A stretch of 64,000 bases of DNA, taken from contig CAJJDN010000020.1 of assembly GCA_905182985.1 (NCBI GenBank), forward strand, positions 637,771-701,770, in the 5' to 3' direction. The notes under the pieces were generated by a model. It searched no databases. It was not told where the DNA came from and saw nothing but the letters and a program-made list of their open reading frames with translations. How positions within the stretch are numbered: the first letter of the stretch is position 1; the number at the start of each line of letters is the position of its first letter. A program made the position numbers and the translations under genes. Of the stretch, positions 51,631 through 62,967 are shown piece after piece. The stretch comes from Paramecium sonneborni. Lineage: Eukaryota > Ciliophora > Oligohymenophorea > Peniculida > Parameciidae.

Positions 51631-52220
51631 TCCAATAACTATAATCAAATTTATATAAATTTATATTTAAACGAATTACATACTAAGTTTTATAATGCCA
51701 TTTATTTATAAACATATTGTTAATTATATTCGATCGGTTTTTTTTTTTTACTCATTCTACCTAATACTTTTAAAACTTTTTAATTTTTTCTATTATTTAC
51801 TTTATTTTATCAAAATTTTTGTGAAAAAATCAAATTGTAGACCAAGAAAATAAATTATTCAATTTTATACTTTAATTATTTAATAGTTCTCATTAATAAT
51901 TATTTTTGAATACTTTTACTTTATTTAAAATAACATTATATAATTTATGACCTGAAAATTTCACTAAATTTTATTCTTAATAATTTTTTCAATAACCATT
52001 AACGAAAAATTGAAAAATTTTTAATAAGATGTTTTGATATAATTCAAAATAATAATTCAATATAAAGAGACTGTGTATAAGATATTTTTTTTTATTTATT
52101 TGCAAATATTAGGAAAACAAATTGTTTGATTAAATTTAGAATATTTATTTATAAGAGTCCAAAATTTATAAAGAAATATTTTTATATATAATTAAATTTG
52201 AAGATATTTTTCTTTATTTA
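51631..52220. other. Divergent intergenic region
   Basis: About 590 bp of A/T-rich DNA between two divergent kinase genes. It contains a run of 11 T near 51739 and no coding signal. It presumably holds both promoters. Confidence 0.5.
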
Positions 52221-53735
52221 ATGTTTTGTGGAGTGAATTAGAAGATGTAAATTAATAAATTTGAGATTAATAAATGTGAAAGACTCGGAGAGGGTAGCTA
52301 AGGATAAGTATATGATTGTATTGATACTGAAAACCGAAGTAATTAATTATGTGCAAAAGTTAATTCTATTAATAATTTAGATAGTGAATGTTTCAGATAA
52401 AAAAAGTTTTGATAATGAAAAATAAATTCTTGAATAGTTATTATAAAAAAAATGTAAGAATTTAGTGAGCATACATCATCATTATTACAATGAAAAAACA
52501 AATGATTTAATTATTATTATGGAAAAATGTTAGTCAACATTAAAGGAGGAAATAAAATAAAAAAAATGTTTTTCTGATTAGGTATTAGAAGATTTCTTAT
52601 GTTAATTGTTATCTGGTTATCAAATTTTATATAATGCTAAAATACTTCATAGAGATTTAAAACCAGAAAATATTTTGTTAAAGAATGAATTTGGAAAATA
52701 AATTTATAAATTAACAGATTTTGGTATTAGTAAATTTTATAGTGGTGTTGCCTCATTAGAAGTAACAAGAATAGGTACTCCATTGTATAGTTCTCCTGAA
52801 TTATCAGGAGGATTAGGAACATACAAAATAGAGGAATAACTCATAATTGATTAAACTGATCAATTTCCTTAAAGTAGAAGTGATGTATTTTCTGTAAAAT
52901 TTATTAAATTTATTTTAGCTTGGCTTAATTCTTTATGAAATGATTACAGGAGAATTACCTTTTAAACCTTCCAAATCAATATAATTTAGATAAGAATTAA
53001 AAAATAACCCATTTAAATTTAACACCAAACATAGTTCGCAATATATTGATTTAGTTGAATAAATGATCAAGTATAAACCTTCTGATAGAATTTCTTTCCC
53101 TTAATTATTTAATAGATTTCAAATTAATTAATAAGTGGAAAATTTTTTAAATTTTAATAATCGTCTTCATACTTTAACACAACCTAAATAAGACTCCAAT
53201 AAAAAAGATAAATAATAAACTACTTTTTTGTTTTGTTAATAAAGTCCATAGTAAGACACAGCTTAAATTAAATCATATATTTCTCCTTAAAAATAGAATT
53301 AAGAACAATTAGGGTCTTTTTAACCAATGAAAATCTAATAAAATGCTTAAGCTTAAGTATTTTAATAATAATTTCCAAACTAACCTTAAACTACTTTTAT
53401 CTAAAATTAACAATTTTTTCCCTTCTCCTAAAATTAAAATTAAGAAATTAAATAAAGTAACCATCCATTACCTAGGTATTTAATGTTTCATAATTTATGT
53501 TAGATTTAGCACTATCAATCGAGAAACAAATGTTAGTTCATTTTAAAATAACAATTAATTTTAAAATAGCAACCAAAATATTAATGTTTAATAAACTATA
53601 AAAGAATATATTGATGATATTTTGTATGAACTATAATTTAATTAGGAATAATTAATACTTTTTAATGAAGGAAGAAATATATCACGAGCTTATAAATTTT
53701 CCATAATTAAGTTCTCAGTAAAAGAATTAAGTTGA
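52221..53735 (+). CDS. ULK/Nek-like protein kinase with one apparent frameshift
   Basis: Starts MFCGVNQKMQINKFEINKC; glycine loop LGEGSQGQVYD, CAKVNS, then [46 protein letters not shown] and GTPLYSSPELSGG. A 25-nt intron follows, then LGLILYEMITGELPFKPS. The tail is Gln/Asn-rich with an intron of 28 nt. The gene needs a one-base shift at the run of seven A at about 52401: the total length leaves remainder 1. This looks like a homopolymer error, or a decayed gene. The atypical glycine loop (GEGSQGQV) has Gln where aromatic or Phe is usual. The final residues before TGA 53735 are uncertain. Confidence 0.6.
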
Positions 53736-53824
53736 AAAACTGAAATAGATTTTTGTTTTTGATAGATCAAAGTTAGATAAATATAATTTCAATTACCTTT
53801 AATTTCAATATTGTTTGGAAAATT
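53736..53824. other. Short intergenic
   Basis: 89 bp of A/T-rich sequence between the kinase stop and the start of the exact duplication; nothing recognisable. Confidence 0.4.
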
Positions 53825-54933
53825 ATAATTAAGTATAGAAATTAGATATCAATTTTTTAGTTGTTTGCCATTTTAACAACTAACTACATAATTTTAGTAT
53901 TGGTATTTTCTTTTGATTTATTTCAAAAGTTTAATCCCTCAAAAAAATATATGTTTGAAAAAAAAATGCTAATAAGAATTTGAATCTTTGCTCAAAAGAA
54001 TATTGCTTCATTCTTTAAATAAGAAAATGAAGTTCATTCTAAGTGAGATATTAGTTTTGATAGAAAATTGATAATATAATCTTGATAATTTAAGAATGAA
54101 TTCATCTAAATTCTTGATGAGGAATTTACATTTTCTAGTAAATATGAAAAATAATTTATATTTAAACATATTTTTATAATAAATAAATGCTTTGCTGCAA
54201 TAAAAGAAAGAAGAAAATTGATGGAAGCCTAGTAACAAGAAAGATTAAATTAGAAATAGTAAAAATTTATCGATTTTTAGCAATAAACTTAGGATATAAA
54301 TGATGAAGCGATGACATTATATTAAACTTAAAATTTCTTTAATAACTCCAATCTTTTTCACAATACCAATGATCTATAAAGTTATAGGTAATGGAAGACT
54401 TATTTTAGATACAGAACTAGCTCAAATTATAAGGAAAGTAGATCAGTTGAAAAACTTATATAGAATCTTCCAAGTCTTAGTCCTCGATAAAGTTCATTTA
54501 AAAGTTTCAAATATTGTCATACAAGTCCTGATACTAAATTTATTTCTCAGAAGTAAGGTTTTACCTTATTAATAACAAAATCACCTAAGAAGTGAAATAC
54601 TTTATGTTGAAAAACCTTTTAAATAAAATATTTATTTCTTATATCAATTTAATATATGGCTTTCTGTTTACTTCTTTCTTTAAAAGACACTTAAATATAA
54701 AAAAAAAACAAATCTAAGAACATAATTCAACTGAAATAATTAAGGAAATTAAGAATTATTGTATTAAAAGATTTTTCTTGTAAAAAAATTGTTTGAATTA
54801 CATAAGTTCTTAAATTTCTTTTGAATTCAGACTTTAGATTAATTACATTTCTAAAAATACAATTTCTTCATTTCATATAATAATTAAAAAGGAATTAATT
54901 CAAATAAAAAAAGTAATTTCTTGATATATAATG
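53825..54933. repeat. Left copy of exact 1,109-bp duplication ending at a single N
   Basis: Identical to 54936-56044 at an offset of 1,111. The copies meet at the lone N at 54934. The same pattern occurs at 17998-20890, so the cause is probably the same: unmerged overlapping contig ends. Confidence 0.9.
54086..54595 (+). CDS. 3' part of a Gln-rich protein (left copy)
   Basis: An open frame of 169 codons from the TGA at 54083 to a TGA at 54593-54595. The second half is clearly protein-like: IKERRKLMEAQQQERLNQ, INDEAMTLYQTQNFF, WKTYFRYRTSSNYKESR, LPSLSPRQSSFKSFKYC. It lacks an obvious start codon, so it is the 3' part of a spliced gene or the tail of the kinase upstream. Because it lies in the exact duplication it is probably a single gene in the genome. 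Confidence 0.45.
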
Positions 54934-54935
54934 NA

Positions 54936-56044
54936 ATAATTAAGTATAGAAATTAGATATCAATTTTTTAGTTGTTTGCCATTTTAACAACTAACTACAT
55001 AATTTTAGTATTGGTATTTTCTTTTGATTTATTTCAAAAGTTTAATCCCTCAAAAAAATATATGTTTGAAAAAAAAATGCTAATAAGAATTTGAATCTTT
55101 GCTCAAAAGAATATTGCTTCATTCTTTAAATAAGAAAATGAAGTTCATTCTAAGTGAGATATTAGTTTTGATAGAAAATTGATAATATAATCTTGATAAT
55201 TTAAGAATGAATTCATCTAAATTCTTGATGAGGAATTTACATTTTCTAGTAAATATGAAAAATAATTTATATTTAAACATATTTTTATAATAAATAAATG
55301 CTTTGCTGCAATAAAAGAAAGAAGAAAATTGATGGAAGCCTAGTAACAAGAAAGATTAAATTAGAAATAGTAAAAATTTATCGATTTTTAGCAATAAACT
55401 TAGGATATAAATGATGAAGCGATGACATTATATTAAACTTAAAATTTCTTTAATAACTCCAATCTTTTTCACAATACCAATGATCTATAAAGTTATAGGT
55501 AATGGAAGACTTATTTTAGATACAGAACTAGCTCAAATTATAAGGAAAGTAGATCAGTTGAAAAACTTATATAGAATCTTCCAAGTCTTAGTCCTCGATA
55601 AAGTTCATTTAAAAGTTTCAAATATTGTCATACAAGTCCTGATACTAAATTTATTTCTCAGAAGTAAGGTTTTACCTTATTAATAACAAAATCACCTAAG
55701 AAGTGAAATACTTTATGTTGAAAAACCTTTTAAATAAAATATTTATTTCTTATATCAATTTAATATATGGCTTTCTGTTTACTTCTTTCTTTAAAAGACA
55801 CTTAAATATAAAAAAAAAACAAATCTAAGAACATAATTCAACTGAAATAATTAAGGAAATTAAGAATTATTGTATTAAAAGATTTTTCTTGTAAAAAAAT
55901 TGTTTGAATTACATAAGTTCTTAAATTTCTTTTGAATTCAGACTTTAGATTAATTACATTTCTAAAAATACAATTTCTTCATTTCATATAATAATTAAAA
56001 AGGAATTAATTCAAATAAAAAAAGTAATTTCTTGATATATAATG
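54936..56044. repeat. Right copy of exact 1,109-bp duplication after the N
   Basis: Second member of the pair, continuous with the sequence to the right. Merging the overlap would join 54933 directly to 56045. Confidence 0.9.
55197..55706 (+). CDS. 3' part of a Gln-rich protein (right copy)
   Basis: Same frame as 54086-54595, duplicated exactly. See that entry; probably the same physical gene. Confidence 0.45.
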
Positions 56045-56529
56045 ATACATCCAATGCAATCTCAAAAACAAATGATTTTAAAATTAAATAATCAAAAATT
56101 TTATTTCAGAGTTCATTTTACTAAGTTTATCGGATTAATAAAATTATTTTCTACATTCAAATCACATGGATAAATTTTAATTAATTCTTAACTTTGTAAT
56201 GTGATTAAGTAAAATTATGTATTTTGAATTCATTTAACATACAATTATAATTTGAATTATCTTGATGTAATTAAAAATATAAAATCCACTCCACTTAAAA
56301 TATTTTTACTAATTAGTATCTCATTTTACTAAAATTTTTATCATAAATATTACTTAAATTTATAGAGTATATTACCATTCCAAATTTCACTTAATTTAAA
56401 TGTTATAGATTTCTTTGTAATTATGATGGATTAATGATTATGAAATTTTAATTATACATTACTCATAAAGTATAAGTTTTAAAATAACTTAATTCCTTTA
56501 TTTAATTTGGTAAAAGTGTATTAAAGTTG
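56045..56529. other. Intergenic, no gene seen
   Basis: AT-rich sequence after the duplication, T-rich on the plus strand, without protein-like frames on either strand. Confidence 0.45.
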
Positions 56530-56676
56530 ATGATGGAGAAAGCTTATAAATAGGATTATAAAAGATTAATAGGGGATTATATTTTTTCATTAAAAAAATC
56601 AGAAACATTTAAAGCATTATGTTATTCAGAAAATAATTGTAAATTTAATTACTATTTTCTTTTTAATAATTAATGA
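56530..56676 (+). CDS. Possible 48-residue protein
   Basis: Short frame starting MMEKAYKQDYKRLIGDYIF with a normal charged/hydrophobic mix (SLKKSETFKALCYSENN). Splicing out a 45-nt GT...AG segment at the end would instead give a basic tail and a stop at 56730. No homology recognised; it is too short to be sure. Confidence 0.35.
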
Positions 56677-56820
56677 AAATAAGAGAGAACAATAGTTTAA
56701 AGATAATTAAAATAAAAATCTCAATTTTGAGATATTGAAAAGTCTTGCATACTGATCAGTAATCTATACGAAATATGTATATTCATTAATTTATAAAAAC
56801 TCTTTAATAATAATTTTATT

Positions 56821-57325
56821 ATGTTAACTTATGCCTATAATCATGAAACATTTAACAATCATGAGGAATTGTCTTTAGTCAATGTAAATTTGATCTAAAT
56901 ATTTTAGCATCAATTAATTCTATAAGCAATTTCTGATATGCCATTATAATTGTAATAGAAGGAAAAAACTCTTTAAATGGAGAATACAAAATTAAAAAAC
57001 GAAAATATCGAGCTATAATCATAAGTAAATAAATTAGAAAACAAACACCAGGAATTGATTAATGAAGTAAAATAATAATATATCTTAAGATTTAAGATCT
57101 GAGATAGTTAGTGAAAAGAGTATATTAGGAAGGGGAAGTATAGATTTAGTATTAAAAGTAAAAAAATGTAAAATTTAATATAATTCTAAGAAAAAATTAG
57201 AGTACAATAATGAAAGTTTAACAAAGGCTTTGGTGAATTTGTAAAATAATTTAGATACTTTTGCTTAATTAAAAAATTTATCCAGTTTTCTTAATGACAA
57301 TAATGAAATTTAAGAGGAGATTTGA
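56821..57325 (+). CDS. Small coiled-coil protein
   Basis: 152 residues with two 23-nt introns that close in frame. After MLTYAYNHETFNNHEELS the centre is a heptad coiled coil (MENTKLKNENIELQSQVNKL; KHQELINE; IQDLRQLVKRVYQEGE). The end, NNLDTFAQLKNLSSFLNDNN, is polar. The N-terminal pattern of a short Tyr/His-rich start plus a coil is not specific. Unknown function. Confidence 0.6.
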
Positions 57326-58149
57326 ATGGAAAATCCTTCTTCTTTTTAATGATGATTATTTTATAATAATGAATATTATTTTTATATAAATTAAAAACTC
57401 AGATCAATTCTTAGAAATTTATTATAACACTTTAATTCTATTTATTCAATTTGTATTACAAACTTAACATCACCAATTTTGCCAAAATTTATTATTACCC
57501 CTCAGATCATTTAAAAAGATAATTTTTTATAATATTAATAAAAATATTGTACAAGATAACATAATAAAAATATGTGAAAAAATGTAGTTTTATATCGAAT
57601 TTGAAAAAGAAAATATACTATAGATAGATATTTACAATAAAATAAACCAAAAACAGATAAAGAGAATAAAAAAATAGTTGTTATTTAAATCAAAGATAAA
57701 ATCCTTTAAGGAATGTTAAATATCCTTTTTAAAATTAAGTAAATTTTTATGTATTGTGTATTTATTAATAAAATAAACATTTTTGGAATTTTTTAGTTGA
57801 ATTAATAAATTTAAAAAAGAAAGACAAAAAATAGATATCTAAAATAAATTTGAATTGAATCATTATAAAAAAACTCTAATAAGTAAGAATATAAAAATGA
57901 TCTTTCTATGATTAAATTCCATTATCTAAATATAAAACCTAATATAGGTAGTAAAATTAATTTAGTTGGCATAAATAGAAGTTTATTTAAAATTAATACT
58001 TAAGAATTATGATTAAGAGTAATTTAAAATATATAAACTTCATAAAATAATGAGATTAAAGATGGAATATAAGTTTATAAGGAGAATAATTGATAAACTA
58101 ATCTATTTTGAATAAATTCAATAATATATATAGAAATAAAAAAAATAAG
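57326..58149. pseudogene. Coding-like stretch broken by TGA codons
   Basis: From about 57845 the plus strand reads ESLQKNSNKQEYKNDLSMIK, FHYLNIKPNIGSKINLVGIN and RSLFKINTQEL, then TGA, then more codon-like sequence (NNEIKDGIQVYKENN), TGA again and a third TGA. It finally enters the same frame as the gene at 58150. An earlier piece near 57570 (QFYIEFEKENILQIDIYNK) is also protein-like. I could not find introns that remove all three TGAs in frame. It is either a decayed 5' half of the next gene or exons of an unresolved model. Confidence 0.4.
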
Positions 58150-58707
58150 ATGAAAAATGTAAATAAATATAGATTAAATTGCAAATTATTGATAGAATCA
58201 AGACGATAGAAAGTATTGACTCCTCAAAAAATGAATTGTACTATAGATGATATAATGAATTAATTTAATTTTATTGAGTCTAGTAAGACATAAGCAATGA
58301 TTTTATAATAAAATCTAAATAAGACATAATAGATAAAATTTATGGAATAAGAAGAAAGATCAACAGTTAATAGCAATATAACAAAAATGAATTATTTTAA
58401 GTCAAAGTAAGAAAGATTTCCATAAATGATGAAAAGAATGGGTATGGAGTTTCCTCCTTTAATAATAAAAGCTAAGTAATTAAATGAGAAATAAATTCGT
58501 AAACCAGAGTAATATACTTAGAGAAGGAGATTTGTGACAACATAAGAGAAATATGAAGAAAATAATACAAATAATTACATACAATTAATAAGTGAGACAA
58601 GATGTGTTTCAAATAATAGATAATAATAAAATAAGAGGTTATAAACATTTTGTAGTTGGTCTAGAAAAAGTTCAGATAATCTTTCTTTAAAAAAACATTT
58701 ATTTTGA
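58150..58707 (+). CDS. Unknown basic protein
   Basis: 185 residues from MKNVNKYRLNCKLL. Contains LTPQKMNCTIDDIMNQFN, MMKRMGMEFPPLIIKAKQLN, RRRFVTTQEKYEEN and the C-terminal WSRKSSDNLSLKKHLF. It is basic, has no intron, and has no recognised domain. Coherent codons upstream in the same frame (interrupted by TGA) suggest the real or ancestral gene was longer. Confidence 0.5.
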
Positions 58708-58804
58708 TTTTTAAAGTTTTTGAAAGTAGTGATAGTATTTTAGTGAATCTATGTGAAAAATAGTTATAAAATATAGAATGATATTAATAGCTTTTATTGA
58801 TTGA

Positions 58805-59408
58805 TCAAAAGTAGAATACAATCATCATAATTAAGGATAAAATCAATAAGAATAGAATAGCTTTGAGTTTTCTTACATTTTCAATTTCAACAGTAGCTTC
58901 ATCTAAATTATAATAATGATGAGTTACCTGCATGTCTTTCATCTTTTTCAATATCTCCATCTTTAATACAAATTAAATTAAAAAGTGATGGAAATAATCC
59001 ATAACCTGCAATCATTGCTCCATTAGCTAAATTATTTTATCCAACTTAATTATTATTTCTAACAGGATCATTTCTACCAGGTTTAGGTCTAGGAGGTATA
59101 TTAGGATCACGTGGTTTACTATTTAATTAAATTAATAATTACTTAGATTTAGCTTCATCTTTTGAATATAAAGGAATTAAAGAAGTCTTAGAACAACCAT
59201 TTTTACAAACTGGACATGTTAGAAATTCTTAATTTGAATTAAGCCACTAATATTCATATTTAGATAATTTTACACTATAAATACAAGGCCAACAAAATAA
59301 ATGTCCACAATTTGTTAATATTGGTTCTGTTGCTATATCTAAACATATATTGCATTCAAATGCTGATTCTATTAATTATTATTTTTATTCCTCATCTTGT
59401 TTACTCAT
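58805..59408 (-). CDS. RNF5/RNF185-like membrane-anchored RING E3 ubiquitin ligase
   Basis: 192 residues with one 25-nt intron near the C terminus. The RING finger is complete: [21 protein letters not shown] then WPC, and CPVCKNGC after about 33 residues, giving the C3HC4 order. The text after the RING is polar and Pro/Asn-rich ([15 protein letters not shown]), with [14 protein letters not shown]. The C terminus is a membrane span ([18 protein letters not shown]) ending in TGA. The small N-terminal RING plus C-terminal anchor architecture is that of RNF5/RMA1 ligases of the ER membrane, which act in ER-associated degradation. Single-gene neighbours give no further context. Confidence 0.82.
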
Positions 59409-59475
59409 CTTTTTTATTATATTAATATCTATTTATAATTATATGTTAATTCTTAATTATTTAATTAATATAATT

Positions 59476-60686
59476 ATGTCATAGTTTTATCCTGTCAGAT
59501 AATCTTAAACATAAATATCTAAAGTAAGAAATATTTTAAATTAAGAATTTATTCCAATTTGTAGATGATATAATTATTGAGCATTAAATTAATTTATTAT
59601 CCAAAAAATCAATTGATCAAATTATAGTACTTTATAGAAATCAAAAAAATTGTTGAATATTTTAATAATGGAAAGAGAACAACAATTAATTGATTAATAT
59701 ATTAGATAGTGAGAATCTTGGAGATTCTTTCAGAGAATTTTATAGTCATAAAATTATTAAATAAGATTTTTTATTATTGTTTGATGATGTTATAATTAAT
59801 ATCTCATTGAAATAAGTGATTCTTAAATATCAAGATCAAAAGAAAATAAGATAAAATGAACATTTTATTAATTTTTGTTCATTAAGGAATCTAAAAATAT
59901 GAAGAAGAAAGATTTCTTTATATAGTAGAATCGATCTTTATTAATTAACAAAACTGTAATTAAAATAGTTTAAGCTAAATAAGAATATTATATTTTATAA
60001 TTTATTAAGAACATATTACTTTATCTAAATAAATGTTATGTAAATATGTAATTAAAAGTAATCTTATTGAATCTGGAATTTATATCTGTGTTATTGTGAG
60101 ACTATTAATTCGATTTTATGAGATGATATTGAAATTGAAGAATATATTATTATTAAAGATAGTATTATTGCTTCAGGATTTAATTTTAAAATTCCATCCA
60201 GTCTTAAATTCTGACTAAATGTTCAACTGTTATTTAAGTAAGATAAGCTATTATTAATTTAAACACTTTTAAAGTTAATTCTAATATGCTTTTAGAAGAT
60301 ATTGTTACAACATTTATGTCTATATTTCTAGATACTCTTTAATCAGATGTTGATTCACTTAAAAATGCATATTCAATATGGGAGCAATTTATTAATAAAT
60401 TTATTAGTGAATTTGCATCATATATCAAATCTATTGAAAGATTTTGTAGATAAAATCAATAGTATCATTTAAATTAATTCTTATAATTTTCATATCAAAT
60501 CAAATTTTAAATGAACAAGGAATTCTAAACTATTTAAACTAAATGGCATCAGCAGACGAAGATTTATTTCCTTAAAAATTTACAAAAACTAGCTAAAATT
60601 TTTAAAATTATCTAGAAAACATTATTGCGAAGTAACATCAAACATAAGAAGACTAAGATGGAGAATATGAATATATCTATGAATGA
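59476..60686 (+). pseudogene. Decayed eIF2B-epsilon gene (GEF subunit)
   Basis: Fragments of translation initiation factor 2B epsilon in order: a first exon with a 22-nt intron; IDQIIVLYRNQKN; a TGA in frame; LDSENLGDSFREFYSHKIIKQ, DFLLLFDDVIINISLKQVIL (nucleotidyltransferase-like domain); a hexapeptide-type piece DDIEIEEYIIIKDSIIASGFNF; and a C-terminal W2-domain-like end (LEDIVTTFMSIFLDTL; YSIWEQFINKFI; MASADEDLFPQKF; EYEYIYE). The whole locus is about 1.2 kb, whereas the protein is normally about 700 residues, so large internal parts are missing. Frames change repeatedly and TGAs interrupt. I read it as a decaying duplicate; an intact copy elsewhere in the genome is expected. Confidence 0.6.
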
Positions 60687-61661
60687 ATTTACTATATACT
60701 AATTAACAAATTATTTTTATTTTTTTATTACTTATCTATAAATGCCAAGATTTTATATTTCACTCCATTATTTTATTTTTTATTCACATCCAGATATTTA
60801 ATCATTTTATCACAAATATTTGTTATATTTATATATTTTATTATATTCAGATTCGCCTTAAACAGAACATTTTGTAATTCATTTACAATATTTTATCATT
60901 CATGATTAAATTTAATTATTTATTTTATTTAATTAATTTTTTTTCTTTATTTATTATTTATCAATCCCTACTTCTATCTTCCTATTTAATTTTCAACAAT
61001 GTACTCATTTCCAGAATATAAATTCTTTATAATTTATTTCATATATATTCATATCAATCCATTTTATATAAAAAATTAACCAATGTATTATCAAGTTCAA
61101 ATAAAAAAAATTAATTTCGTATTATAAAAGCAATTCAAACAAAGTTATCATTAGAACCATAAATCTTATATTAATTTTCATCTTAAATAATTTTAAAAGT
61201 AATTTATAAATATGAGAAATTATAAAATAAAGATGCTAATTTTCCCAAAATTATTTAAGTGATCCAAAAAAGAAGACTTAGAAATTTAAAACTAAATTCA
61301 AACATAATTAAATAAAAAATTAAAAAATTTACATAAAATTTTAGAATAATTTGAGGATGCCATGCCATCTTTGAAATTGTGATTATAAGACAATCATTGA
61401 TTTTAGAGAATGAACTAAAAGCTAGATCCGCCTTGAATTAACCAGTTTTGAGAGCAAACTCAAAATGAGTAGAAACTGATGTTAATATTGAAATTTTCAT
61501 TAAAAGATATGAATGCAATTTTATTAGAAACTTAGATGATTTCTTCTAAATGAGACATATATTTTGTAAAGAATAAAATATTGATTAAGATGAATATTTT
61601 TAGCAATCTTTTTTATCAAATTCTAATGAGTTATTAATAAATTGAATTAAATTATTAATTA
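60687..61661. other. Unresolved exon-like pieces
   Basis: 60687-61080 looks non-coding. From 61083 the plus strand reads MYYQVQIKKINFVL onward, then after TGA SKKEDLEIQNQIQTQLNKKL and LHKILEQFEDAMPSL (coiled coil), and later ETDVNIEIFIKRYECNF with LDDFFQMRHIF up to a TGA at about 61645. These are coding-like but in different frames and broken by TGA. They are a spliced gene I could not assemble, or a pseudogene. Confidence 0.4.
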
Positions 61662-62967
61662 ATGGATTCCAAAAAGCTATATTTTTTAGTTGGATTGACT
61701 GGAGGCATTTTTCTTTCTTTTCTAGGTTAAAAAATGCTTTAAAGAAGAGATAATAAAAATAAACAGTCTTAAAAATAAAATCATTCATAAGAAGAAGAAG
61801 AAGAGTTACTTAAAGAATAATTAGTGAGAAATATATAATTTTTTGGTGAAGCATAAAATAAAATAGCAAACTCTCATATAATGGTTATTGGAGTAGGAGG
61901 AGTAGGAAGTCATGTGGTATCTGCAATATCTCGTTCAGGAGTAAAAAAGATTACTATTATTGATTTTGATAGAGTCACCCTTTCATCTTTGAATAGGCAT
62001 GCTATTGCTACAAGAAAAGATGTAGGTAAATCAAAAGTTGAAATATTCACTGATTTTATTGCATAATTGAATAAAACTATTAAATTAACAACTATTGAAG
62101 CATATATTACTCCTGAAAATATTGATACTTTATTTTAAGGAGGTAAACCTGATTACGTGATTGATTGTGTAGATAATATTGATGCTAAAATATCTTTAAT
62201 AACTCATTGTGTCAAAAATTAAATTAAAATTATTGTATGTTGTGGAGCTGGAATGAAATGTGATCCAACAAGAATTCAAATTAGAGATATTAGTGAATCT
62301 CAAAATGATGATTTAGCAAGAGCAATAAGAATGAGACTCAAAAAATTTGATATTAGAACTGGGTTTAATGTAGTCTATTCCACTGAAGTTAATGACAAAC
62401 AATTACTACCATTACAAGAGTATTGTTTTTAATTATCATTGATAGACATTAAAAAGGAGATCCAGATAAATATAGAGTTATGCCTAATTATAGATTAAGA
62501 ATAGTTCCAGTTTTTGGTTGTATGCCAGCATTATTCGCATAAGCATTATCTGCTTATGTATTATGTGATATTGCTGGTTGTCCTCCAATAACTTTATGCT
62601 AAAATGATATTAAAATGCCATATTTTATTTAATAAATGTAATTACTAGCTTAACAAGCCAAGAAAAATAATGTTGAATTACAAATAGATATTGAAGATTT
62701 AGTTGTTATTTATAAAGCTTATAACGGTTTTTGCTTGGTTAAAGGTATATCTAATTCTATTATAAAGATAAAAAAACTAGACCTTTAGAATTTATATAAT
62801 TTGACAAACTACAGGATATAACTCCAAATAATATTATTTTATTATCATCTGAAGAGGCTAAAAAACATAAAGAAGGCAAAATGATTTATTCCCAAATCAT
62901 TTTAGAAAGAAAATTAAACTATGAGCAAATTATTCAAAAAAACTTAGGAAAGAGAATATTTATTTGA
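61662..62967 (+). CDS. TcdA/CsdL-family E1-like enzyme (tRNA t6A dehydratase-like)
   Basis: About 415 residues. The N terminus has one membrane span (KKLYFLVGLTGGIFLSFLG), as in the yeast mitochondrial Tcd1/Tcd2 homologues. A ThiF-type nucleotide-binding domain follows: VIGVGGVGSHVVSAISRSG, IDFDRVTLSSLNRHAIAT, DVGKSKVEIF, DYVIDCVDNIDAKISLI, VCCGAGMKCDPTRIQI, all family signatures. These enzymes ATP-dependently cyclise t6A37 of tRNA to ct6A. After LLPLQEY one needs either a 35-nt intron or a single-base correction in an A run before DPDKYRVMPNYRLRIVPVFG; both give a sound C-terminal domain. A 23-nt intron near 62744 closes the tail. Confidence 0.82.

Noticed and set aside
54008..54238. Minus-strand frame of 76 codons, repeated at 55119
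   Set aside because: Shadow of the plus-strand coding frame in the duplicated segment; rich in Phe/Lys/Tyr without motif, and the repeat is explained by the N-flanked duplication.
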